NCBI RefSeq assembly: GCF_000685805.1 | Contig: NZ_JMKP01000022.1 | Location: 1 to 52,319 of the forward strand | Direction of reading: 5' to 3' | DNA: 52,319 bases | Source of the DNA: Psychrobacter phenylpyruvicus DSM 7000 = NBRC 102152 | GTDB taxonomy: Bacteria > Pseudomonadota > Gammaproteobacteria > Pseudomonadales > Moraxellaceae | Shown here: positions 45,657-52,319 of the stretch, in pieces | Layout of the letters: each line of letters starts with the position of its first letter | Position numbering within the stretch: the stretch's first letter is position 1 | Notes under the pieces: generated by a model | Databases searched by the model: none | Seen by the model: only the letters and a program-made list of their open reading frames with translations | What the model was told of the DNA's origin: nothing | Position numbers and translations under genes: made by a program

Positions 45657-48476
45657 CTAAGGCTGCTGCCAATACAAATGACTTTCTTGTAACGGTAGTG
45701 TGGCTGAGGCCTGACCCTCTCCTATAATTCTCCACTGCTGCGGTAAAAAGTTATCTACCATTGATTTTTTTACCACGGATTGTGAGGAGGTTAACCAGTA
45801 ACCGCCCTTATCTATGTTGAGCGACTCAAAGCCGCTGCTGCGTGGTTGTGGCCGAGCGTCACACATTAATTGCCAAAGCTGAGCCAATTGCGGATTGGCA
45901 CTACTATAAATCACAGCTTTATTCAGTAGATTAAGCTCTTGGACATCGGTATCTATGCTTTTTATGTGAGTTTTACCTTTTGTCATGTTAGTTTTACCCC
46001 TTCGCTCAGTAGCGACAAATAGCTGCTCAGTCTGACCTTGCTCACTAAGATAGATGGCTTGACTGCTAGATATCTGTATCGCACAGTCCCAAACCCTACT
46101 GTCCTCTACTTGCTCCCAACCTGTAAGCGCGCTTATTGATAGCTGCTCAAGTTCTGTCTCTGCATTTAGTGGGCTAGCTTCTGAATATGCAGGCCAATGC
46201 TTGGTCGCTTGACAACTTTGAGCTTGTAGCGATGAGCCGGCTAAAGCCTTATCAATAGTTAACTTATGAGCTGACAGCCCTGCTTGCCAATAGTATGAGA
46301 TAGGCAAATATTGACTAAGGCTCGCTACTACTGGTGCCAGATTAATCGTCGCCGTTTGGACAATGACTCCGGTTAATTGCTCCACATTTTGCTGTTTTAA
46401 CTGATCATATAAATCTTGAGAGAGTTGTGCCTGCTGTTTCAGAGCCAAGTCCTCACTTACTGTTTTATACTGATTTTCATAGCTTGAAAGTAACAGCCAA
46501 GCTTGCTGTTTATGTTGTATTAAATTGGCAGCATAATTAAAGTTTTTTGGATTTAATACTGTGATATGCACCGAGTCTTTGGGTAAATCCTCGCTGGCAT
46601 ATATCATTGCAGTAATGGCCAGCACTGGTACAGCACAAAGCGCACGACTCAACATAGACTTAGGTAATATCCAAGGCAGTGCCGTGAGCAGTAAAAGCCC
46701 CATAAACGGCAAACTCATCTCGCTATACAGCCAACCACTTTGTTGAAAGGTCTGCTGTAACAGTTGCAGCAGTGTATGCAGCTGAGCTAGTATCCAAAAT
46801 AGTAATGACCACAGAACAGCAGACAAAGCATTGGCCGGAACCATAACAAACAACACACTGGCCAATAGGTTGATTGGCACAATAATTGAGCCAAACAAGC
46901 CTATGGCAAATAAATTAATCACAAAGCCCCAGAGCGATACTTTACCGAACAGCCACAGGCTAATAGGCAATAACGCGACTGACATCCAAATTTGAAGCTT
47001 CATTAAAGATATTAATCTCTGCTTAACTTTATCTGCTAGGCTTGCTGACCGCCTATCTCCTTCTACTCTTTGCCAGCGCTGGCTATAAGCGACTAATACT
47101 GCTACCGCCACAAAAGACAACCAAAACCCTGCCTGCCACAGCACAAATACATCGGCCCACGCCATAGCTACCGCCAGCACCAGTAACATTTTGAAAATAG
47201 CAGGTACTGCTAAAAAATAACGCACTACCCCAACCAATAGCAGCATACAAGCCGTTCGTAATGCAGGCACATCAAACCCTGCAAAAAGCGCATAGCCAAA
47301 AGCAGTTATGGCAGCAATAATAAAAGCGCATTGCCAGCGGGGTAACCAGTGGTAAATACTGGGTCTAAAACGATTAATGACACCCATCGCCAAAGCTGCA
47401 CATAATAGACTTAAAAATAAAACATGAGTACCAGAGATGGCTAATAAGTGAGAGATGCCCCCAAACTGATATAAAGCCGTCATATCATCGCTAATTAAGC
47501 TGCGATCACCAGTCAGTAAACTTAAGGTTACCGCAACTTCATCCTGGCTGTCTGTGATTTGATAAGCCCCCTCACCCGTTTGCTGTGAGCGTTGAAGCAT
47601 CAGCTTCAAAAAATGCTCACGAAACTTATAACGCATCACATCTATCTTTTGCTGCAGAGTTAACTCAGTCGCAAGCTTTATAGAGAGATAAGATGCTTCC
47701 ACAATAAAAGCCTTTGCCGTAGCATGGCGACTACTTAGCCAGCGGTATTCATCAAACTCATCAGCATTTGTTTTGTCCTTTAATTCAAGCGGCTGTAACA
47801 CCAGCTTCATCCTCAGCTGTTGATTGGGAGCCAATTGATTAAGCTGGCTATCCTCACTTTGATAGCTTTGCAGCATAACCTGCATCGTCGCTGGCAACTT
47901 ACTTAATCCTGATAAATCCGGTGCTGTTGCTGATTTATTATTGTGTAAAGAGTCCAGTTGAATAGCGGACAACTGAACCAATTGCCGATAGCCTTGAATC
48001 ACCTCGCCCTTTGCAACTGCTAGACGCTTATCACTTAAGCCCACTGGACTAACCATGGCTTCTAAATATAATGGCTTTTGGGGAGAAGATTCTATAAAGG
48101 CTAAGCGCTGTGCGACACTATTGCTTAGGACGGCAAGTAGCAGCAGTAACAAAATAGCCAGTTTAATGATGGGTGTAAACAACCCTTGCCGCCGTAGCTG
48201 AGTATAAGGCGTTAGATAGATCTGAGTAGGAATAATAGAAATGGATGAGGCTGAATAAGGAGACGTGTTCCTTTTTAAGATTCTAAAGGACAATGGAGCG
48301 AGGTAAGACAGTGAGCAAAGCAAAGCCATTAATGCCAATAATACATAAGCGGCTACCTGCCAACGCTCACTGACTACTTGTTGTGCTAAATTACTAAGAG
48401 CATAGAGCTGGCTCGGGTCCAGCTCTAAAATGGCTAACATTAATGCAATTGCTAAAATCCCTGCTAGCCAAATCAA
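45657..48476 (-). CDS. comEC: DNA internalization competence protein ComEC/Rec2 family
   Basis: 939 aa membrane channel protein for transport of single-stranded DNA in natural transformation. N-terminal hydrophobic segments and a DUF4131-like region, then the competence domain with HLLAISGTHVLFLSLL. The C-terminal ~300 residues, where other ComEC proteins carry a metallo-beta-lactamase-like nuclease domain, have no THxHxDH; the aligned place reads VIVQTATINLAP. The domain may be structural or inactive. Start is TTG at 48476, 6 nt after AAGGA. Downstream of lolD/lolC on the minus strand, the arrangement also seen in E. coli (ycaI). Confidence 0.9.
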   Translation of the reverse strand: MIWLAGILAIALMLAILELDPSQLYALSNLAQQVVSERWQVAAYVLLALMALLCSLSYLAPLSFRILKRNTSPYSASSISIIPTQIYLTPYTQLRRQGLFTPIIKLAILLLLLLAVLSNSVAQRLAFIESSPQKPLYLEAMVSPVGLSDKRLAVAKGEVIQGYRQLVQLSAIQLDSLHNNKSATAPDLSGLSKLPATMQVMLQSYQSEDSQLNQLAPNQQLRMKLVLQPLELKDKTNADEFDEYRWLSSRHATAKAFIVEASYLSIKLATELTLQQKIDVMRYKFREHFLKLMLQRSQQTGEGAYQITDSQDEVAVTLSLLTGDRSLISDDMTALYQFGGISHLLAISGTHVLFLSLLCAALAMGVINRFRPSIYHWLPRWQCAFIIAAITAFGYALFAGFDVPALRTACMLLLVGVVRYFLAVPAIFKMLLVLAVAMAWADVFVLWQAGFWLSFVAVAVLVAYSQRWQRVEGDRRSASLADKVKQRLISLMKLQIWMSVALLPISLWLFGKVSLWGFVINLFAIGLFGSIIVPINLLASVLFVMVPANALSAVLWSLLFWILAQLHTLLQLLQQTFQQSGWLYSEMSLPFMGLLLLTALPWILPKSMLSRALCAVPVLAITAMIYASEDLPKDSVHITVLNPKNFNYAANLIQHKQQAWLLLSSYENQYKTVSEDLALKQQAQLSQDLYDQLKQQNVEQLTGVIVQTATINLAPVVASLSQYLPISYYWQAGLSAHKLTIDKALAGSSLQAQSCQATKHWPAYSEASPLNAETELEQLSISALTGWEQVEDSRVWDCAIQISSSQAIYLSEQGQTEQLFVATERRGKTNMTKGKTHIKSIDTDVQELNLLNKAVIYSSANPQLAQLWQLMCDARPQPRSSGFESLNIDKGGYWLTSSQSVVKKSMVDNFLPQQWRIIGEGQASATLPLQESHLYWQQP

Positions 48477-48596
48477 ATAAAATCCTTAGTAGTGGGTTAA
48501 GACCATCCTTAATATTTGAGCTAATAACTGAGTACTGGGCTTATTATTTTTTATAACTGCAGCCTTATTAATAAGGTCTTATTAAACAAATCACTT

Positions 48597-48652
48597 AATA
48601 ACAATCGCTTGATAACAACCGCTTGATAACAACCGCTTGATAACAACCGCTT
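48597..48652. repeat. 14-bp tandem repeat, four copies
   Basis: Three exact units GATAACAACCGCTT (from 48611) preceded by one diverged unit (48597-48610). It sits 13 nt after the lolD stop, in the 189-bp gap to comEC. Confidence 0.95.
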
Positions 48653-48665
48653 GGTATCAAACTGT

Positions 48666-49352
48666 TTAATCGTCAAAATTTTCCCATTTGCCATTTTTTA
48701 GGAGCATCTGACGATCAGCCATAGCCGCTAGACTTCTATCATGGGTGACCATCAACAAAGCTGTTTTCATGGTATCTTGCAACTCTGCCAATAAGGCAAA
48801 AATGCTTTGCGCGTTGTCATAATCTAAGTTGCCTGTTGGCTCATCAGCCAGTACCAGTGAGGGCTTAGTAACTAGGGCACGGGCAATCGCTACCCGTTGT
48901 CTCTCTCCCCCTGATAACTCACCAGGACGGTGTTCTAATCGATGTCCCAACCCCACTCTTTCTAGCAAATCAACCGCTTGCTGGCGAGCTTCTTTGATTG
49001 GTACCTCTTTACGCAATAATAGAGGCATGGCCACGTTTTCAATGGCGGTAAACTCTGGTAATAAATGGTGAAACTGATAAATGAAGCCCAAATGCTTATT
49101 ACGCATTTCGCCACGTTCAGTCTCATTCATATTATTTAAGCACTTACCATGCAACCAAACCTCACCAGAGGTGGGTACATCAAGACCACCTAATAGATGC
49201 AACAAGGTACTTTTACCAGAGCCACTGGTCCCCACAATAGCAATGCGCTCGCCTGCATTCACCGTTAAGTTAAGACCTGTTAAAACCTGAGTGCGAATGT
49301 TGCCTTCATCGTAAATTTTATTGATGTTTTTTGCGACTAAAATCTCTGACAT
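48666..49352 (-). CDS. lolD: Lipoprotein-releasing system ATPase LolD
   Basis: ABC ATPase that drives release of lipoproteins from the inner membrane. 228 aa. Walker [10 protein letters not shown], signature [15 protein letters not shown], Walker [13 protein letters not shown]. It follows the permease gene (85 nt) on the minus strand; together they form the Lol extraction complex. Many lipoproteins in this window (for example the two TrpX-like proteins) would be handled by it. Confidence 0.95.
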   Translation of the reverse strand: MSEILVAKNINKIYDEGNIRTQVLTGLNLTVNAGERIAIVGTSGSGKSTLLHLLGGLDVPTSGEVWLHGKCLNNMNETERGEMRNKHLGFIYQFHHLLPEFTAIENVAMPLLLRKEVPIKEARQQAVDLLERVGLGHRLEHRPGELSGGERQRVAIARALVTKPSLVLADEPTGNLDYDNAQSIFALLAELQDTMKTALLMVTHDRSLAAMADRQMLLKNGKWENFDD

Positions 49353-49437
49353 ACTATTTTCTCAATGGCTATTATTCTAAATGACTGTGTTAAAGCTCTT
49401 CTATTTTAAAACTCTTGTATCTCTCAAGCCCACAGCC

Positions 49438-50673
49438 TTATTCATAACGTAAGGTTTGCGCAGGTTGAATACTAGCTGCACGGCGAGCCGGATATATAGT
49501 TGCCAAGAAACTTAATAAGAATGAAGTGGTGGTAATAATCAACACATCCGTCCAGCGCAGCTCTGTTGGCAGATAGTTAATAAAGTAGGCATCAAATAAG
49601 TGTAAGTTAAATACCTGATTAATCCAGCCTAACAAGTCGCCTACCGTCAACGCGAGAATCACTCCTAGGATAGTTCCCGCCACTGTACCGATTACGCCAA
49701 TAACTAAGCCTTGCACCATAAATACTTGGGTAATCAGCTTCGGTGAAGCCCCAAAAGTTTTTAAAATAGCAATGTCTGCTTTTTTATCTGTCACCAACAT
49801 AACCAGACTTGAGACAATATTAAAAGCGGCGACAATAATAATTAAGAAAAGCAATAAACCCACCATCGCTTTTTCCATTTGAATGGCACCAAACAAATTA
49901 CCATGAGTCTTTGTCCAGTCATTAGGATATAGATAGCCTGGCTCAAGATTGGCCGCTCGCTGCGCCACTTGCGGAGCTAAGAAGATATTGTCAAGCTTCA
50001 TACGCACCCCTTGAGCACCAGGAGGCAAACGCAGTAATGTTGCCGCATCACCCATAGGAATGAATGCCACTAAGTTATCCACTTCACGGCTAATATTAAA
50101 TACCCCAGTTAACGTAAAACGCTTAAATCTAGGAATAACTCCGGCAGGTGACGGTGAGGCTTCAGGCAACACCAAAGTTACCTTATCACCCACTTGCAGC
50201 CCTAACGCTTCTACCATGCTTTCGCCTAAGACAATACTAAAGTCGCCATCTTTTAAGGTATCAATACTGCCTTCGACCATATGCTCATTAATAATAGAGA
50301 CGTTTTTTTCATATTGAGGTTCAACACCAGTGACCATGATACCTGCGACCTGACCATTTGAGGTCAGCATCCCTTGTAACTCAATGAAAGGAGCGACCGC
50401 AACTACCTCAGGATCTTCCTCAATTTCATTGGCCAGACCTTTCCAATCAGAAATAATCTCACCTGAGCTGACAGTGGCTTGCGGCACCATCCCTAAAATA
50501 CGAGTCTTAAGCTCCCGGTCAAAACCATTCATCACGGATAAAACCGTAATTAACACGGCAACCCCTAGGGTCAATCCCACCATTGAGATCAGTGATATCA
50601 AAGAGATAAAGCGGTTACTGCGCTCAGCACGCGTATAACGTAATCCTAAAAATAAGGCTAATGGACGAAACAT
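49438..50673 (-). CDS. Lipoprotein-releasing system permease (LolC/LolE/LolF type)
   Basis: 411 aa. N-terminal ALFLGLRYTRAERSNRFISL, one membrane segment, a large periplasmic domain (about 50-260) and three C-terminal segments, with the FtsX-like core. Only one permease gene stands beside lolD. A single permease acting as homodimer (LolF) replaces LolC plus LolE in some gammaproteobacteria, but a second permease elsewhere cannot be excluded. Name left open for that reason. Confidence 0.92.
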   Translation of the reverse strand: MFRPLALFLGLRYTRAERSNRFISLISLISMVGLTLGVAVLITVLSVMNGFDRELKTRILGMVPQATVSSGEIISDWKGLANEIEEDPEVVAVAPFIELQGMLTSNGQVAGIMVTGVEPQYEKNVSIINEHMVEGSIDTLKDGDFSIVLGESMVEALGLQVGDKVTLVLPEASPSPAGVIPRFKRFTLTGVFNISREVDNLVAFIPMGDAATLLRLPPGAQGVRMKLDNIFLAPQVAQRAANLEPGYLYPNDWTKTHGNLFGAIQMEKAMVGLLLFLIIIVAAFNIVSSLVMLVTDKKADIAILKTFGASPKLITQVFMVQGLVIGVIGTVAGTILGVILALTVGDLLGWINQVFNLHLFDAYFINYLPTELRWTDVLIITTTSFLLSFLATIYPARRAASIQPAQTLRYE

Positions 50674-51158
50674 AATTTAGGCTCTTAACCGGTTAGAAGT
50701 TAACTAATAAGTAACTATAAGATAATAACTAAAACGATAATTAAAGGGTCATGCTAAATAGCAAAGCCCATAGTTTGACACAAACACAACTAACTTGGCT
50801 ATGTTTGATTGATGCAATTATTTTATTATATCTATCTGTGGCTTGTTTTATTGACCAAAAACTCTTAATTTACTCATAATAATAGCCGCTTATAGCATTA
50901 ATCATTGCCTATAGCATCAGTCGTTTCAAGCATTAACCACAATTTACCAACGATAATAAGGGTTTGATCTTGTATTAAAATAACTTGCCCCTATTTAGTT
51001 AATAGAGCAGAGGGTTGCAAAACTTCTAGCTACGTTGATGAACCTTTTACCATTTAGCTTTCGACATCAAAACGATAGCTTACGATTACAGCTTCAGGTT
51101 ATAACAAATTACAAATGTAGCCACTCTTAAAACCAACCATCAAAAGTATAAGTTTATT
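50674..51158. other. Divergent gap between lol genes and an orphan gene
   Basis: 485 bp, no gene. Very AT-rich. A roughly 20-bp-period repeat of TATAGCAT-type words at about 50890-50930. The two divergent promoters must lie here; none is convincing by eye. Confidence 0.4.
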
Positions 51159-52121
51159 ATGACAACTCAAGTTTATAAATATAGCCAGCATCCAGATATA
51201 CGCCCCATCACTATTACTTTAACTGATGAACAAACGGCAGGTCATGGCGACCACTGGCGTATCCTAACTGATAACATCGAAAACGATGTGCCTAATTGGC
51301 TACAAAACTCTATTGATGATGCAACCATTGCCGCTGGCCTAAACCCTGCTTTAACCAAAGACTCTTTGGCTCATTTGCTGTTATCTTGCAATGAGATGTG
51401 TCATATCAACCAAGTACTAGCCATGAAAGATGGCAAACCTCAGAACTTCATTAACGCCTTCCCTTGTGTTAACAGCCCTTATGGCTTGGTTTGCAAGATT
51501 GACCGTATTATCGCTAATCCTTCAACTAAGGATGCGGTGTTACGTCTAATCAGTGAAGATGGCAGTGTTATCTATGCCTTCGACCAAATGTATACTGTCA
51601 ACCAGTCCCTTTATCGCCAAAATCAGCAGTATTTTGTTAATTTTAGCGCTTGGGCTTATGCCATCGAGCCTAGTAATCAAGATGAAGTTATTTTAGTCGA
51701 AGATCCCGAAGCCATTCGCTATCACCGTGCCTATAATGATATTGTGGCCAAAAATAATGGTGTTATTCCTAGCGACTTAGACAAGCAGATAGATCAGTGG
51801 CAAGCAGATACTGATGAAGAGCTGGCCCCTATTGAAATCAATCTAGGCAATATGTGCGCTTACTTATTTGGTGAAACTTTAGGTCAAGAAGATGAAGCCT
51901 GGTGTCAAGGTCAGGTATTAGGCAAGCAGCAACAAACTTTATATGACCGTCAGCTAACTGTGTTTGATGTGGCTATCTTGCGTGAGCCAGATGCGGATCC
52001 TTTTGTGGTGCGTGTCGCTACTCCAACCACTGATGAGGTACAAAAAATCGAAGTCAATGACTATATCCAAGCTAATATTTGGCTGCAAGCTGCAATCTAC
52101 CATGAAAACCAAACCGATTAA
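51159..52121 (+). CDS. Uncharacterised protein, 320 aa
   Basis: I do not recognise a family. Acidic, no signal peptide, no membrane segment. Four Cys are seen at residues in LLSCNEMCHINQ, NAFPCVN and LVCKIDR (about 88-115), and two more at LGNMCAYLFG and AWCQGQV (about 226-250). The C-terminal third is rich in aromatic and acidic residues. The ribosome site is weak, so the start is not certain. It stands alone between the lol genes and the IS, 30 bp before the IS edge. Confidence 0.6.
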   Translation: MTTQVYKYSQHPDIRPITITLTDEQTAGHGDHWRILTDNIENDVPNWLQNSIDDATIAAGLNPALTKDSLAHLLLSCNEMCHINQVLAMKDGKPQNFINAFPCVNSPYGLVCKIDRIIANPSTKDAVLRLISEDGSVIYAFDQMYTVNQSLYRQNQQYFVNFSAWAYAIEPSNQDEVILVEDPEAIRYHRAYNDIVAKNNGVIPSDLDKQIDQWQADTDEELAPIEINLGNMCAYLFGETLGQEDEAWCQGQVLGKQQQTLYDRQLTVFDVAILREPDADPFVVRVATPTTDEVQKIEVNDYIQANIWLQAAIYHENQTD

Positions 52122-52151
52122 TTAAAAAATAAGCATAATTATAGATATAAA

Positions 52152-52319
52152 CCCCACTCTCAACACTTTATTAGCAATTCAAACTGAAGAGGCGGGGTAC
52201 CAAGTTTTTTATTTAAAAGAAAAAAGAAATTATGCGCCAGAATCTTACGCGTTAAACGATGAGACAAATGCCATAAATCTCTAGCACGTACTTTCTGTAT
52301 ATTAAAGCAGTCAGACAAT
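52152..52319 (-). mobile_element. IS982-family insertion sequence, right-end fragment (minus strand)
   Basis: The minus-strand right end of an IS982 copy, cut by the window edge. It begins with the inverted repeat CCCCACTCTCAACACTTTA at 52152. It matches the fragment at 1-336 except for two bases where they overlap. The outward flank, read from its right end, is TTTATATC, close to the TTTATATA duplication of the internal copy. Confidence 0.9.
52160..52319 (-). CDS. IS982-family transposase, C-terminal fragment
   Basis: Minus-strand continuation of the transposase: the stop codon is inside the inverted repeat and about 52 codons are present before the window edge. The two differences from the left fragment change Cys to Phe and Asn to Thr near the C-terminus. 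Truncated by the edge only. Confidence 0.85.
   Translation of the reverse strand, partial: LSDCFNIQKVRARDLWHLSHRLTRKILAHNFFFLLNKKLGTPPLQFELLIKC

Noticed and set aside
1..52319. Composite transposon flanked by IS982
   Set aside because: The enclosed genes are core housekeeping genes in a typical neighbourhood, and the flanks do not share a target duplication.

Overview
The window looks like chromosomal DNA of a Psychrobacter-type member of the Moraxellaceae (Gammaproteobacteria). The evidence is moderate A+T content, the dcd/mrp/metG neighbourhood shared with pseudomonads, a carboxyspermidine-type polyamine gene pair, a LolD plus single LolC/E permease arrangement, and protein sequences of Moraxellaceae type. 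The genus is inferred from gene content and was not tested by a search. Nearly all of the window is housekeeping or metabolic. The only mobile DNA seen is IS982-family: one complete copy at 23233-24209 and a truncated copy at each edge (1-336 and 52152-52319). The edge copies are in opposite orientation, with their right ends facing inward. That is what a contig broken at repeats would look like.

Layout. 359-6969 (minus strand): dcd, a DUF2804 gene overlapping mrp/apbC, mgtE, and the scoAB CoA-transferase pair. 7523-9616 (plus): metG with a strong terminator. 9791-14054 (plus): an ABC importer of the TrpXYZ type with two tandem substrate-binding lipoproteins, a permease and an ATPase. 14235-15526: two small divergent lipoproteins (DUF302 and a four-cysteine protein). 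15611-18519 (minus): carboxy(nor)spermidine dehydrogenase and decarboxylase. 18808-22607 (minus): a MoxR ATPase, a CoxE-like vWA protein, a septum-formation-like lipoprotein and an uncharacterised membrane protein. 22862-24209: ycgL and the complete IS. 24549-31765 (plus): promoter, unusual tandem glycine riboswitch, terminator, then gcvT, gcvH, two paralogous nitroreductases and gcvP. 32025-36676: a lipase-like hydrolase facing the minus-strand genes rnd, recR, ybaB and metZ. 36884-42326 (plus): 3-hydroxyisobutyrate dehydrogenase-like protein, phospholipase-D-like lipoprotein, MFS transporter, dusA. 42458-50673 (minus): CPBP protease, alpha/beta hydrolase, sppA, comEC, lolD, lolC/E. 51159-52121 (plus): an unrecognised protein.

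The most notable signal is the gcv leader. It runs about 615 nt from predicted start to gcvT AUG. Two glycine aptamers can be folded by eye. The first has a roughly 110-nt insertion in P3a and is separated from the second by a linker with its own hairpins. A large intrinsic terminator follows. The operon below it carries two nitroreductase paralogues between gcvH and gcvP. A second pattern is short tandem repeats (units of 9, 15 and 14 bp, 4-5 copies) sitting 1-16 nt after stop codons in intercistronic gaps. A third is a ComEC whose C-terminal metallo-beta-lactamase-like region lacks the metal-binding motif. No CRISPR array, tRNA, rRNA, prophage or recognised defence system was found.
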